Assembly (NCBI GenBank): GCA_032027145.1
Contig: JAVSMP010000001.1
Location: forward strand, 2,423,116-2,487,115
Reading direction: 5' to 3'
Length of the DNA stretch: 64,000 nucleotides
DNA from: Ignavibacterium sp.
GTDB taxonomy: Bacteria; Bacteroidota; Ignavibacteria; Ignavibacteriales; Ignavibacteriaceae
Positions 54,084 through 64,000 of this stretch are shown one piece after another. The notes under the pieces are model-generated. The model worked only from the letters and a program-made list of their open reading frames with translations. It did not search any database and had not been told where the DNA came from. The translations under genes and the position numbers were made by a program. Position 1 is the first letter of the stretch; every line of letters starts with the position of its first letter.

Positions 54084-55784
54084 ATGGAAAACAACTTATC
54101 AAATAAAAATGATTCATCGAAATCAAAATCTAAAAACTTTATCTATGAAATAATTGATGAAGATCTGAAAACAAATAAATGGAATGGGAGAGTTCATACC
54201 AGATTTCCACCTGAACCAAACGGATATCTTCATATTGGGCATGCTAAATCAATTTGTCTTAATTCCGGAATTGCCCGTGATTATAACGGTAAATTTAATT
54301 TAAGATTTGATGATACAAATCCTACCAAAGAAGATCAGGAATATGTTGATTCAATTATTGAAGATGTAAAATGGCTCGGCGGAGATTTTGAAGACAGAGT
54401 TTTCTATGCTTCAGATTATTTTGAGCAGATGTTTCAATGGGCAGTAAAGCTAATTAAAAAAGGCAAAGCTTATGTTGATGATTCTGATCCGGAAACTATG
54501 CGAGGTCTGAGAGGTACTATCACTGAAGCTGGAAAAGAAAGTCCGAACCGTAATCGTTCTATTGATGAAAATCTAAATTTATTCGAAAGAATGAAAAACG
54601 GCGAGTTTAAGAATGGTGAAAAAGTCCTTCGTGCAAAGATTGATATGTCATCACCCAATATGCTTTTACGAGATCCTGTAATGTATAGAATTATTCATTC
54701 TGAACATCATAGAACTGGAAATAGATGGTGTATTTATCCAACTTATGATTGGGCGCATGGGTTAGAAGATTCAATAGAAGGGATTACTCACTCTATCTGT
54801 ACACTCGAATTTGAAGTTCATAGACCATTGTATGATTGGTTCTTAAAAGAATTGGAAATTTATCATCCGCAGCAAATTGAATTTGCCAGATTAAACCTGA
54901 CTTATACAGTTATGAGTAAAAGAAAATTACTTGAGCTTGTTGAACAAAAATTTGTTGATGGATGGGATGACCCAAGAATGCCGACTATTTCAGGTTACAG
55001 AAGAAGAGGCTATACACCTGAGGCAATTCAGAACTTTGCAGAAATAATCGGTGTAGCAAAGCGTGATGCGATGACCGATGTTGCATTACTTGAGTTTGCT
55101 GTCCGTGAAGATCTAAATAAAAAAGTTCAAAGAATAATGGCTGTTCTTGATCCATTAAAAGTTGTAATCACTAATTATAACGGTCAGGAACTATTGGAAG
55201 CAGTTAATAATCCTGAAGATGCTTCGATGGGACATCGTAAGATTAGTTTTTCAAAGGAAATTTATATTGAAAAAAATGACTTTATGGAAAATCCAATTAA
55301 AGGTTTCCATCGTTTGGCTCCGGGTGCTGAAGTAAGATTACGCTATGCATATATTATTAAATGTGATGAAGTTATAAAAAATGATAAAGGAGATATAGTT
55401 CAGCTTAACTGCAGTTATGATCCTGATACCAGAAGCGGAACAGGAACAAGTACAAAAAAAGTTAAAGGCACAATCCACTGGGTTAATGTTAGAGATGCAG
55501 TAAACTGTGAAGTGAGATTGTATGACCGTTTGTTTACTGTTGAAGATCCCTCAGGCGTAAAAGAAAAAGATTACAGAGATTTAGTGAATCCTGAATCGCT
55601 TAAAATAATCTCAAATGCTAAGCTTGAACCCTTTGTCCAAAATTTTAAACCTGGAGAAAAGTTTCAGTTTGAAAGACTGGGATATTTTTGTATTGATACA
55701 AAATTCACTGATAGCTCAAAATTAGTTTTCAACAGAACAGTAACTTTAAAAGATACCTGGGCTAAAACTGTAAATAAAAAATAG
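54084..55784 (+). CDS. glnS: Glutaminyl-tRNA synthetase
   Basis: The 566-aa protein attaches Gln to tRNA-Gln. Class I signatures are present: [15 protein letters not shown] (HIGH) at residues ~43-57 and MSKRK (KMSKS) near 276. It has the GlnRS-type C-terminal beta-barrels ([20 protein letters not shown]). Length is normal. A TATTTTTG box at 54054-54061 resembles the -7 element of Bacteroidota promoters. Confidence 0.96.
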   Translation: MENNLSNKNDSSKSKSKNFIYEIIDEDLKTNKWNGRVHTRFPPEPNGYLHIGHAKSICLNSGIARDYNGKFNLRFDDTNPTKEDQEYVDSIIEDVKWLGGDFEDRVFYASDYFEQMFQWAVKLIKKGKAYVDDSDPETMRGLRGTITEAGKESPNRNRSIDENLNLFERMKNGEFKNGEKVLRAKIDMSSPNMLLRDPVMYRIIHSEHHRTGNRWCIYPTYDWAHGLEDSIEGITHSICTLEFEVHRPLYDWFLKELEIYHPQQIEFARLNLTYTVMSKRKLLELVEQKFVDGWDDPRMPTISGYRRRGYTPEAIQNFAEIIGVAKRDAMTDVALLEFAVREDLNKKVQRIMAVLDPLKVVITNYNGQELLEAVNNPEDASMGHRKISFSKEIYIEKNDFMENPIKGFHRLAPGAEVRLRYAYIIKCDEVIKNDKGDIVQLNCSYDPDTRSGTGTSTKKVKGTIHWVNVRDAVNCEVRLYDRLFTVEDPSGVKEKDYRDLVNPESLKIISNAKLEPFVQNFKPGEKFQFERLGYFCIDTKFTDSSKLVFNRTVTLKDTWAKTVNKK

Positions 55785-55806
55785 AATTATAATAATTAGT
55801 TTAATT

Positions 55807-56469
55807 ATGCCGCAGAATAAAAATCCAAAATTATATTCAGTGATTACAGGAGATATTATCAAGTCTTCAAAACTGAGTATAGAGATGCACAAAAAACTTG
55901 TAAAAGTTTTAAGAAATTGTTCAAGAGAAGTATTGAAGGTTTTTCCCGGTGCACTTAAATACGAGCCTGAATTATTCCGTGGTGATAGCTGGCAATTATT
56001 AATTCAAAAACCTGAAAAGGCTTTAAGTATTGCTCTGTTTTATCGTGCATATTTAAAAGCCAATTTGATGGTTAATAAAATTGATGCAAGAATGGCAGTA
56101 TCTGTTGGTACAGTCGATTATATTGAATCTTCTGTTGGCGTGGGAGATGCGTATAAGATTTCCGGAAAAGCTTTGGATAAAAAGGGTAAACGCAAGATTA
56201 AATTTGTGTCGGAGATTCTAAAGAATCCTGAAGTTATTGATTTAATTATTTATAACTCAGATTTTATTTCGTCAAGGTGGACAAGGAACCAGAGTAAAAT
56301 TATTCTACTTGCCCTGCAAGATTATGATCAGAATAAAATTGCTCTTAAACTAAAAATATCACAACAAGCAGTTTCTAAACAATTGGATTCAGCAGGCTGG
56401 AATATTATTTCTAATAATATTGAGTTCTTTATTAGTGTTTTATTAAGCGACAACAGGAATATTATCTGA
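55807..56469 (+). CDS. SatD-like protein with C-terminal helix-turn-helix
   Basis: The 220-aa protein opens YSVITGDIIKSSKLS, the pattern of the SatD family, and ends with a possible helix-turn-helix (YDQNKIALKLKISQQAVSKQLDSAG, residues ~177-201). It is 22 bp after the GlnRS gene. It could regulate the following DUF3307 gene through the twin palindromes at 56504-56554. Biochemical function is unknown. Confidence 0.6.
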   Translation: MPQNKNPKLYSVITGDIIKSSKLSIEMHKKLVKVLRNCSREVLKVFPGALKYEPELFRGDSWQLLIQKPEKALSIALFYRAYLKANLMVNKIDARMAVSVGTVDYIESSVGVGDAYKISGKALDKKGKRKIKFVSEILKNPEVIDLIIYNSDFISSRWTRNQSKIILLALQDYDQNKIALKLKISQQAVSKQLDSAGWNIISNNIEFFISVLLSDNRNII

Positions 56470-56503
56470 TATTATCAGCAAATGAATATTGTTGTTTTTA
56501 TAA

Positions 56504-56554
56504 ATACAACCTTAAAAGGTTGTATTAACTATATACAACCCTAAAAGGTTGTAT
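56504..56554. repeat. Two near-identical palindromes between SatD-like and DUF3307 genes
   Basis: ATACAACCT, loop TAAA, AGGTTGTAT (56504-56525) is perfect; ATACAACC, loop CTAAAA, GGTTGTAT (56533-56554) is a second copy. They are 29 bp apart centre to centre, close to three DNA turns. The pattern looks like a twin operator, possibly for the SatD-like protein's helix-turn-helix. Confidence 0.6.
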
Positions 56555-56668
56555 CTCTTGATTGCTGTCAAATAACAGGAATAGTTGATCGAACGTTAAT
56601 CTTATATTAAAGCTAAATAAGTGTTAAAGGTTATATGAATTATCTGCATAACCAATAAATAATATTTT

Positions 56669-57415
56669 ATGAAAACAGAGTTTATTCAAATATTGATACC
56701 TTTATTGGCTGCACACTTCCTCGGTGATTTTATATTTCAAACTGATAAGGATGTAAGGAATAAAAAAAGCTATCTGATATTTGGGAAACATATTATCATT
56801 GTAACAATCCTGAGCTACATTCTGGCTGGCGTATGGAATAGTTTATTAATACCAATTATAATATTACTCTCACATCTTATTATTGATTCCCTAAAAAAAT
56901 CATTTAAGAATGATTCTTTATTATTGTTTGGGCTTGATCAATCAGCTCATTATTTAGTGATAATATTATTATCATTTTATTTAAGTGATAAAATTAAAAC
57001 TGAATACATAAATCTATACTGGAATAATTTATTTGGGAATAATTATCTGAGATTATTAACAATTGTAACTTCGATTATCCTGGTAACAAAATTCAGCGGT
57101 ATAATAATCAGTTATATAATAAAGCCTTTCCAAATAAAAATATTTAAAGATGAAAACAACAATAAAGATGAAATAAATACCGGTAGAGTTATAGGATATT
57201 TAGAACGGTTTGCTATTTTGATTTTATTCCTTGCAAATCTTCCAACCATAGTTGGTTTTTTAATTACTGCTAAATCAATTTTAAGGTATGGCGAGATAAA
57301 AAATAATAACGATAAGGTTTTGGTAGAGTATGTTTTAATTGGGACACTTTTAAGTTTTGCAATCGGGATTACCATTGCTCTGCTTGCTATTGAAACACTA
57401 AACTTACTTTCTTAA
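56669..57415 (+). CDS. DUF3307 membrane protein
   Basis: The 248-aa protein has multiple membrane helices and the family's start: LAAHFLGDFIFQTDKDVRNKKSYL, then LLSHLIIDSLKKSF. DUF3307 proteins are often encoded beside SatD-like proteins; the function is unknown. The C-terminus has three more helices (YLERFAILILFLANLPTIV, LSFAIGITIALLAIE). It ends 3 bp from the convergent GluRS gene. Confidence 0.8.
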   Translation: MKTEFIQILIPLLAAHFLGDFIFQTDKDVRNKKSYLIFGKHIIIVTILSYILAGVWNSLLIPIIILLSHLIIDSLKKSFKNDSLLLFGLDQSAHYLVIILLSFYLSDKIKTEYINLYWNNLFGNNYLRLLTIVTSIILVTKFSGIIISYIIKPFQIKIFKDENNNKDEINTGRVIGYLERFAILILFLANLPTIVGFLITAKSILRYGEIKNNNDKVLVEYVLIGTLLSFAIGITIALLAIETLNLLS

Positions 57416-57417
57416 TA

Positions 57418-58878
57418 TCATAGAGAAATATTTTCTATCGCTTTATCTATTCTTTTAATCACTTCATCTTTACCAAGTATAAACAGCAGATCAAACATTC
57501 CTGGACCAGTGCTTTGTCCGGATACAGCTAATCGTAATGGATGGATAAGTTTGCCTTTCCCAACATTAAGTTCTTCAGAAGTTTTACTAAGGGCGTATTC
57601 AAAATCTTCTTTTGTTGGATTAGTCAGATTCTCAAATTCACTTTTTAGTTTTTTAAGATGGTCAGGAGTTTCCGGTTTCCAGTTTTTATCAATAGATTTT
57701 TGTTCATACTCCTTTGGAGGTTCATAAAAATATGTGCAGTTATCTATAAAGTCTTTTACAAAAGATACGCGTTCTTTCATTGCTTCAATAATCAGTAACA
57801 GGTAGTTATCAGAAAAACTTTGATCTTTATATCTGGATTTATGAAGCTCTTCTTTCAGCATTGTAATTAAATCACTGTTGGCTTTTTTGCGTAAATGCTC
57901 TGCATTGAGCCAATTTAATTTCTGAAGATCGAAAACTGCTCCTGCTTTATTAACTCTTTCCAATGAAAAACTATCAATCAGTTGATCCAAATAATAAAAC
58001 TCTTTGTCATCGCCGGCATTCCAGCCGAGCAAAGCAACAAAGTTGATAAGAGCTTCTTTCAAAAATCCTTTATCACGATAATCTTCAACTGCAACATCGC
58101 CTTGTCTTTTAGAAAGCTTGGATCGATCGGGATTTAATAGTAGTGGCAGGTGAGCAAAAACCGGTCTCTCCCAACCAAAAGCATCATAAAGTAAAACATG
58201 TTTTGGAGTTGAAGATAGCCATTCTTCACCGCGGATAACATGAGTAATTTTCATCAAATGATCATCTACAACATTTGCAAGATGATAAGTAGGGTAGCCA
58301 TCGCTTTTAATTAAAACCTGATCATCAACATTATTGCTTTCAAACTCAACATGTTCACGGATTACATCATCAAATTTAATTACTTGATTTGATTCGACAT
58401 TTAATCTTATAACTTTTGGAATACCTGATGAAAGATTTTTTTCGATTTCTTCTTTTGACAGATGGAGACAATGTTTATCATATTTTGACTGAGGGAGTTT
58501 TTGTTTTTCCTGTTCTTCTCTTAATATCTGCAGCCTTTCAGGGGTGCAAAAACAATAATATGCTTTTCCTTTTAGTAACAGTTCATCGGAGTATTTCTTA
58601 TAAATCTCAAGTCTTTCTGACTGCAGGTAAGGTTTAAAACTTCCTCCGATTTCAGGTCCTTCATCAAACTGTAATCCAGCCCATTTAAGAGCTTTTATAA
58701 GATTCTCTACAGCACCTTCAACATAACGGTTCCTATCAGTATCTTCAATTCTTAAAACAAAAGTTCCGTTGTTTTTTTTTGCAAATAAATAATTATATAA
58801 AGCAGTCCGCAATCCACCAACATGTAAATATCCAGTTGGACTAGGTGCAAATCGAACTCGTATAGTTTCACTAATCAT
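57418..58878 (-). CDS. gltX: Glutamyl-tRNA synthetase
   Basis: The 486-aa protein charges tRNA-Glu. HIGH-type motif FAPSPTGYLHVGGLRTAL (residues ~10-27) and the KMSKS-type KLSKRQG (near 265) are present, with a GluRS-type anticodon domain at the C-terminus. Length is normal. It is convergent with DUF3307 and lies 81 bp from the hybrid kinase on the same strand. Confidence 0.96.
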   Translation of the reverse strand: MISETIRVRFAPSPTGYLHVGGLRTALYNYLFAKKNNGTFVLRIEDTDRNRYVEGAVENLIKALKWAGLQFDEGPEIGGSFKPYLQSERLEIYKKYSDELLLKGKAYYCFCTPERLQILREEQEKQKLPQSKYDKHCLHLSKEEIEKNLSSGIPKVIRLNVESNQVIKFDDVIREHVEFESNNVDDQVLIKSDGYPTYHLANVVDDHLMKITHVIRGEEWLSSTPKHVLLYDAFGWERPVFAHLPLLLNPDRSKLSKRQGDVAVEDYRDKGFLKEALINFVALLGWNAGDDKEFYYLDQLIDSFSLERVNKAGAVFDLQKLNWLNAEHLRKKANSDLITMLKEELHKSRYKDQSFSDNYLLLIIEAMKERVSFVKDFIDNCTYFYEPPKEYEQKSIDKNWKPETPDHLKKLKSEFENLTNPTKEDFEYALSKTSEELNVGKGKLIHPLRLAVSGQSTGPGMFDLLFILGKDEVIKRIDKAIENISL

Positions 58879-58959
58879 TTGAGTATTCCTGTGTAAAAAA
58901 AGCAGAAGAGAAAAAAATTTTCTGGTACATCACAAAATGATCAGCTATCAGAAAGCATG

Positions 58960-61320
58960 CTAATCTTTGGTAATTTTGTTTTCAGTATAATACCTGACCT
59001 TTTCAATAAATTCCTGGCTGTCAATTGGTTTTGGTATATAATCAGTTGCTCCAGCTTCAAGACATTTTTCACGATCACCTTTCATAGCAAATGCAGTTAA
59101 GGCAATTATAGGTGTATCTTTATAATCATCAAGTTCCCTGATTTTTTGTGTTGCTTCAAAGCCATTCATTACAGGCATTTGCATATCCATTAAAATAAGA
59201 TCATACTTTTGTTCCTGTACTTGTTCATAAGCCTGCAATCCATTTTCAACAACAACAATTGATTCAAAATTATTTTTCTTCAACAATCTGGTAACAATAA
59301 TTTGTGAGTGTTTGTAATCTTCTACTAAAAGTATTTTTACGGTATCCTTGTTTTTTTTAACTTCATCGGGAGTTGCCGGTTCATCGTATCTGTTTATAAA
59401 CGCGCTAACTGTTTCTGCCAGATCTTCAATATTAGAACTGCTCTTGTGGAGCAGATCAGAAAATAATCCATCTATTTTCTTCAGATCATCCTGATAAGTT
59501 TCTTTACCTGTATAAATAATAATAGGTAGTTTAGAAAAGCTCTTATTTGATTTTATCATTTTTATAAGATCAAAACCATTAACAACGGGCATATCAAGAT
59601 CAATAATTGCAAGATCAAGATTAAGATTTTCAATCATACCAATAACTTTTGATGACTGATGTTCTGCAATCGCATTAAATCCTGCTTGTTCTACAGCTTC
59701 TTTAATCAGATTTAATGTAGGAATGTCATCATCAACAACGAGAATATTTGAATCTTTCTTCAGCCGATAACTTGTTAAGACTTCAACGAGATATTTATAA
59801 TTGATCGGTTTAACAAAATATTCAACAGCACCCATCATAAAAGCTTTTTGCTGTTCTGCTTCAACAGAGCAGACTATTATAGGTATATGCTTGGTAATCG
59901 GGCTTTCTCTAAATTGTTTTAAAAGTTCAAATCCATTTGCATCTGGCAGGATTATGTCCATTATTACAGCTAAGTACTGCTGAGTTTCAACAATCCTCAT
60001 TGCTTGCTGTGCTGAATTTACAATTGTAGGTTCATAACCCCATTTGGTCAGGTAATTACTTAGCAGTTTAGATGTAGCATAATCATCTTCAACTACCAGT
60101 ACTTTATTTTTGGTACCGATTGGCTTTGGTAAACCTGAAAGCTGACTTTCTATTGTGCTGCCAATTTCTGCCGAAACTGAAATAGTATAAGTAATTCCTT
60201 TTCCAATACCACTCGAAATACTGATATCACCATTTAAAAATTCTATATACTTTCTGGTAAGAGTCAAACCAAGTCCTGTTAAATTACCAAACTTAGATAT
60301 CTGTAATTCATTCATTGCAAAAGGTTGAAAGAATTCGGTAGTTTTTTTAGCATTAAGACCCTGACTTGTATCAGTTATTCTGAAAACCAGTTTTTTATTT
60401 GTGGGAGCAGAAGCTATTATTGAAATTTTACCATGTTCTGTCAATCTAACAGAGTTAGTTATAATGTTAAGCAGAACATATCTGAGTTTTTGAGTATCGA
60501 TCTTTATGTTATCAGGAATGTTTTTATCTATTTCAAATAAAAATTCTATTCTGGATTTATCAATCTTCGAGCTAAACAATGATATGATCTCATTTAAGTA
60601 ATCTCTGAAGTTTGTATTTGTAAAATTTATTTTGGTTATTCCGCTTTCAAGTTTACTCAGATCAATCAAATCGTTTATTACCGAAAGAAGTTCAAAAGCA
60701 TTATCCTTTAAAGTTCCAACATATTCTGTCTGTGAAGGTGAAAGATTTTCTTCATTAAGTAATGAGGCAAAACCCATTATGCTATTAGTTGGGGTTCTCA
60801 ATTCCTGAGCTATACCAGCTATAATTGAGCTTAAAGAATTATTAAGATTTCCTTTACTGCCGATCCAGAGTTTAATAAGATTTTTTATTCCTTCGCTTAT
60901 CAGCTCAATATTATCAGAATCACTTTGTGTAAAAGAAGATTTCTTTGCAATTTTTAACAAAGCGATTTGACCATCACCAAGATTAAAAAGCACACAACCT
61001 TCATTCATTAAATGATCTGTAATATTAAAAGCGCAGTTGGATTGTATAGTAAAACGCTGGAACTGTTGTTTGGCAGTTAAATTTGCGCAATTCGGACAAT
61101 TGATCTGAACTTCATTAGTTAATGTTTTCTTAGATGTTAATGATTTTCCGATTACTTCCAGGCTGCCATTACTTTTTAATTTGAACAATGCTGTTGCTTC
61201 TAATTCAAATTCTTTTACAAGAAAATCACAAAGCTTTCCGGGGAAATCTGCGGCAGAGCGAACAGCTGCTTGTATTAATTCGTTGTATTTACTTAAAAAA
61301 TCAATTTTTGAACTTTGCAT
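58960..61320 (-). CDS. Hybrid sensor kinase with three receiver domains; phospho-His replaced
   Basis: The 786-aa protein has an N-terminal sensor part with Cys residues (NCPNCAN at 74-80) and no membrane helix, a HisKA-like helix where the expected phospho-histidine is Gln172 (AGIAQELRTP), a HATPase domain, and three receiver domains: from ~398 (Asp in IMDIILP), from ~516 (IIDLDMP) and from ~660 (LMDMQMP). The Glu and Arg-Thr-Pro of the H-box are kept, so only the His changed. It may be a pseudokinase that receives phosphate at its Asp residues from another kinase. Confidence 0.88.
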   Translation of the reverse strand: MQSSKIDFLSKYNELIQAAVRSAADFPGKLCDFLVKEFELEATALFKLKSNGSLEVIGKSLTSKKTLTNEVQINCPNCANLTAKQQFQRFTIQSNCAFNITDHLMNEGCVLFNLGDGQIALLKIAKKSSFTQSDSDNIELISEGIKNLIKLWIGSKGNLNNSLSSIIAGIAQELRTPTNSIMGFASLLNEENLSPSQTEYVGTLKDNAFELLSVINDLIDLSKLESGITKINFTNTNFRDYLNEIISLFSSKIDKSRIEFLFEIDKNIPDNIKIDTQKLRYVLLNIITNSVRLTEHGKISIIASAPTNKKLVFRITDTSQGLNAKKTTEFFQPFAMNELQISKFGNLTGLGLTLTRKYIEFLNGDISISSGIGKGITYTISVSAEIGSTIESQLSGLPKPIGTKNKVLVVEDDYATSKLLSNYLTKWGYEPTIVNSAQQAMRIVETQQYLAVIMDIILPDANGFELLKQFRESPITKHIPIIVCSVEAEQQKAFMMGAVEYFVKPINYKYLVEVLTSYRLKKDSNILVVDDDIPTLNLIKEAVEQAGFNAIAEHQSSKVIGMIENLNLDLAIIDLDMPVVNGFDLIKMIKSNKSFSKLPIIIYTGKETYQDDLKKIDGLFSDLLHKSSSNIEDLAETVSAFINRYDEPATPDEVKKNKDTVKILLVEDYKHSQIIVTRLLKKNNFESIVVVENGLQAYEQVQEQKYDLILMDMQMPVMNGFEATQKIRELDDYKDTPIIALTAFAMKGDREKCLEAGATDYIPKPIDSQEFIEKVRYYTENKITKD

Positions 61321-61722
61321 ATTGGTTTTTTGATTTTATGAATATCACTCTTAAAAATTTATTCTAATCTAATTAGATTTTACTTTATTGCAAAATTAAA
61401 CAATACCAGTCATTTTATCTAAATAATTTTTCTTGATTTTCAGTATATCACAATCATCTAATTGTTGTCATCTCACAATTGTTTTAAGCATAATAAGCTA
61501 AAACTTTATATAGTTAAGTATTTAACTGTCTTACATTACTTTAAAATCCTTATAGAATATTAATTCAGTTTAAAGTAAACTGAATATAGAGATCATTTTT
61601 TATCTGACGCATTAACTTTAAAATATTTTCAAAATTTTTCTGAGATATTGAAAGTAGTTAATTATTTAGCATTGATTTAACCAATAGCTTAAATTAGTTT
61701 TCAAAAAAAAATCTACTACTGT
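61321..61722. other. AT-rich non-coding stretch with divergent promoters
   Basis: About 400 bp with no supported gene. It separates the hybrid kinase from the divergent surface protein and must hold both promoters. No structured RNA or clear repeat is visible. Confidence 0.5.
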
Positions 61723-64000
61723 TTGAAATCTGTAAAATATTTATATCTGATTTTATTCTTTTGCAGCTTGTGGTCTAATCTTTCTAAAGCGCAAAGCGAT
61801 TACTCTACAATTATTGTCTCTGATACAATTACGATAAACTTTAATAATCATTATCCGATTTCACAGGTTAATATCATCCCTAATTCAGAACAGATTTATC
61901 TTAAAGGAAAACAATTAACTTCAGAAGATTACGAGTTTTTATATTCACAGGGATACTTCAAACTTTCACCCTCACTGCCTTATTCTATTTTTGATACTCT
62001 TATTGTGAAATACAGATCCTTTAAACTTTCATTAAAAAAGGAATATTATAAAAAGAGTCTGGTTCTTAAATTTGATGATAAAACAGGCGATACTGTTATG
62101 GTGCTTTCATCAGCTTCGGGCGGATTTTCACCCGATGCAATATTTGGTTCGGATATGCACAAAAGCGGAACTATAGTAAGAGGATTTACTGTAGGAACAA
62201 CAAAGGATTTTTCACTTACCAGTGGATTGCGTTTACAGCTTTCTGGCAAAATTTCTGATGACATTGAAATTGTTGCTGCCCTTACTGATGAAAACACTCC
62301 AATCCAACCTGAAGGGAATACTGAGAGATTGGAAGAGCTTGATAAAGTTTTTATTCAGATGAAGCATAAAAATGTTACAGGAACATTTGGTGACTATCAG
62401 CTAAAGCAAAGGTATGGTGAGTTTGGAGTTATTGATAGAAAGCTTCAGGGCTTGATGGGAGATTTCAATTACGGTAATGTTTCAGGTTATGTATCAATTG
62501 CAAACTCAAGAGGTAAGTTTAACACTAACAGTTTTAATGGCTCGGATGGTGTGCAGGGTCCATACAGATTAAGTGGACTGAATAATGAAAGAGATATAAT
62601 CATTATTGCCGGCACCGAAAAAGTATTTCTTGATGGTGTTGAAATGAAACGAGGTGACAATAATGATTATGCAATCGAATACTCAAATGCAACAATTACT
62701 TTTACCCCAAACAAATTAATAACATCTGCCAGCAGGATAAGTGTGGACTTTGAATATACTGACAGACAATTTGCAAGAAGTTTTTTTGGCGCAGGAACTT
62801 CGGTTAAGCTATTTAATGAAAAAGCAAATCTTAAAGTTCAATATTTACGTGAAGGGGATGATCAGGATTCACCTATTGATTTATCACTTAGTGAAGATGA
62901 TAAAAATATTTTATCACTTGCAGGTGATGATCGTGATAAGGCAGTTAAATCCGGTGTAAAACTTGCTGAACCTGATTCACTTGGGCAAATAAAAGGTATT
63001 TATACAAAGGTTGATACTATAATTAATGGAAACCAGTTTTCATATTATGTTTACAATCCGGGTGATTCAGCTTCACTGTATAATGTCAGCTTTAGTTTTG
63101 TCGGCGATGGTAACGGAGATTATTCAAGACAGAGTATTGGTTATTATAATTTTACCGGCATAGGAAAAGGAAGCTATCTGCCAATAATTTATTTGCCGCT
63201 TCCACAGCTAAAACAACTTGGCAGCGTAGCAATTGATATTCTTCCTTTTGAAAATATTTCATTAAGCCTTGAGTATTCAGGAAGCCTTTGGGATAAGAAT
63301 AGATTATCTTCTTACGATGATGGTGATAATTATGGTTATGCAAGAAATGTTTTATTAAAAGTTTCACCTTCACAAATAACGATCGGGGAATTGAATCTTG
63401 GCAGAGCTGGATTTTCATACAAAGACCGATACAAACAAGGTAAGTTTACATCTTTAGATAGATTTGATGAAGTTGAGTTTAACAGAAATTACAATACATC
63501 AGCACAAACAAAACAACAAGATGAATCTTTAAGAGAAATAGGATTGCTGCTTCAGCCAATAAATGAGCTAACAGTAAATTCATCTGCCGGATTTCTGAGG
63601 AAAGGTAATGATTTTTCATCTGACCGCTTTAATAATATAATCAGATTTTCTGATATGAAATCTTATAATGTTGAATACAATCTGGATATTGTTAATTCAA
63701 AAACTTCATTGCTAAAAAGCAATTGGTTAAGGCATAAAGGAAATACATATTATTCAGTCTGGTTTCTAAAACCCGGTTTTGAGTTTATGGCTGAAGATAA
63801 ACAAGATAAACAGACTGCAAAAGATTCTTTACTAAATGGAAGTTTGAAGTATTTCGAATATTCACCTTTCATTGAACTAATAGAAATTTCGGGTATTAAA
63901 GCTTTAACAAAGTTTACCCTCAGAGATGATCATTTACCTTTAAATGGCAAAATGATAAAAGAATCCAGATCAAAAACATTTACACTCGAAATTAATTACA
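61723..64000 (+). CDS. Large exported surface or outer-membrane protein, 5' part
   Basis: An open frame from a TTG at 61723 runs to the window end (759 codons, no stop). The first residues form a signal peptide (MKSVKYLYLILFF, cleavage after SKAQ). The mature part is rich in beta strands, Ser/Gly/Asn and short turns, with GLRLQLSGKISDDIEIVAAL, DENTPIQPEGNTERLEELDK and VFIQMKHKNVTGTFGDY. Such features recall large Bacteroidota outer-membrane or cell-surface proteins. The 3' end and the family are not known. No ATG lies closer to the signal peptide than this TTG. Confidence 0.7.
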   Translation, partial: MKSVKYLYLILFFCSLWSNLSKAQSDYSTIIVSDTITINFNNHYPISQVNIIPNSEQIYLKGKQLTSEDYEFLYSQGYFKLSPSLPYSIFDTLIVKYRSFKLSLKKEYYKKSLVLKFDDKTGDTVMVLSSASGGFSPDAIFGSDMHKSGTIVRGFTVGTTKDFSLTSGLRLQLSGKISDDIEIVAALTDENTPIQPEGNTERLEELDKVFIQMKHKNVTGTFGDYQLKQRYGEFGVIDRKLQGLMGDFNYGNVSGYVSIANSRGKFNTNSFNGSDGVQGPYRLSGLNNERDIIIIAGTEKVFLDGVEMKRGDNNDYAIEYSNATITFTPNKLITSASRISVDFEYTDRQFARSFFGAGTSVKLFNEKANLKVQYLREGDDQDSPIDLSLSEDDKNILSLAGDDRDKAVKSGVKLAEPDSLGQIKGIYTKVDTIINGNQFSYYVYNPGDSASLYNVSFSFVGDGNGDYSRQSIGYYNFTGIGKGSYLPIIYLPLPQLKQLGSVAIDILPFENISLSLEYSGSLWDKNRLSSYDDGDNYGYARNVLLKVSPSQITIGELNLGRAGFSYKDRYKQGKFTSLDRFDEVEFNRNYNTSAQTKQQDESLREIGLLLQPINELTVNSSAGFLRKGNDFSSDRFNNIIRFSDMKSYNVEYNLDIVNSKTSLLKSNWLRHKGNTYYSVWFLKPGFEFMAEDKQDKQTAKDSLLNGSLKYFEYSPFIELIEISGIKALTKFTLRDDHLPLNGKMIKESRSKTFTLEINY

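Overview
The window is AT-rich and densely coded. Several traits point to the Ignavibacteria/Bacteroidota side of the tree: separate GlnRS and GluRS genes, an NtrC-type two-component pair with sigma-54-like promoters, many YHS-domain proteins, and a large signal-peptide-bearing surface protein. This placement comes from gene style only, not from a marker phylogeny.

Region 1 (about 1-24,420) is a metal-handling region. It holds the 3' part of a heavy-metal RND pump, a PII-like protein with an altered T-loop, a TPR protein, a degenerate kinase-like membrane protein, a CcmE-like OB protein, a NicO/RcnA-like exporter and a Zn/Cd/Pb-type P1B ATPase. Decayed remnants of a second RND pump and of a CDF exporter follow. 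Next come a divergent NtrC/histidine kinase pair, YHS proteins, membrane proteins with His/Cys-rich tails, an FAD oxidoreductase, a Rieske protein, methyltransferases, a Met-rich periplasmic protein, a copper ATPase with YHS and two HMA domains, a cupredoxin and a double-YHS protein. Three sigma-54-like sites lie 30-60 bp before small metal-related genes and may be driven by the NtrC-like regulator.

Region 2 (about 24,400-53,237) looks like an integrated element. Its left side has a broken tyrosine recombinase remnant, a lipoprotein, a Gam-like nuclease inhibitor and a sigma-like regulator. Its right side has an intact tyrosine integrase next to tRNA-Leu(CAA). Between them is a nearly unbroken plus-strand run (27,106-50,590) of defence-type genes. 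Block A is GIY-YIG, a 1706-aa helicase with DUF1998 and a C-terminal PD-(D/E)XK-like domain, a DrmD-like SNF2 helicase, a SIR2-like protein and a large adenine methyltransferase; it looks like a rearranged DISARM. Block B is a TIR-like protein, a SLATT protein, a one-TM protein and a Cys-rich protein. Block C is a small protein, a 434-aa protein, a two-HKD phospholipase-D/Tdp1-like protein and an SNF2-type helicase. A PD-(D/E)XK-like protein, an ADP-ribosylglycohydrolase and an AlkB-like dioxygenase follow.

Region 3 (53,237-64,000) looks like host backbone: tRNA-Leu, two small acidic proteins behind a sigma-54-like site, glutaminyl-tRNA synthetase, a SatD-like and DUF3307 pair separated by twin palindromes, glutamyl-tRNA synthetase, a hybrid kinase with glutamine at the usual phospho-histidine, and the first 759 codons of a large surface protein that starts with TTG and runs off the window.

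The main candidates for an undescribed system are the SIR2-bearing DISARM-like cassette, the TIR/SLATT set with two unrecognised partners, and the 434-aa/PLD/helicase module.
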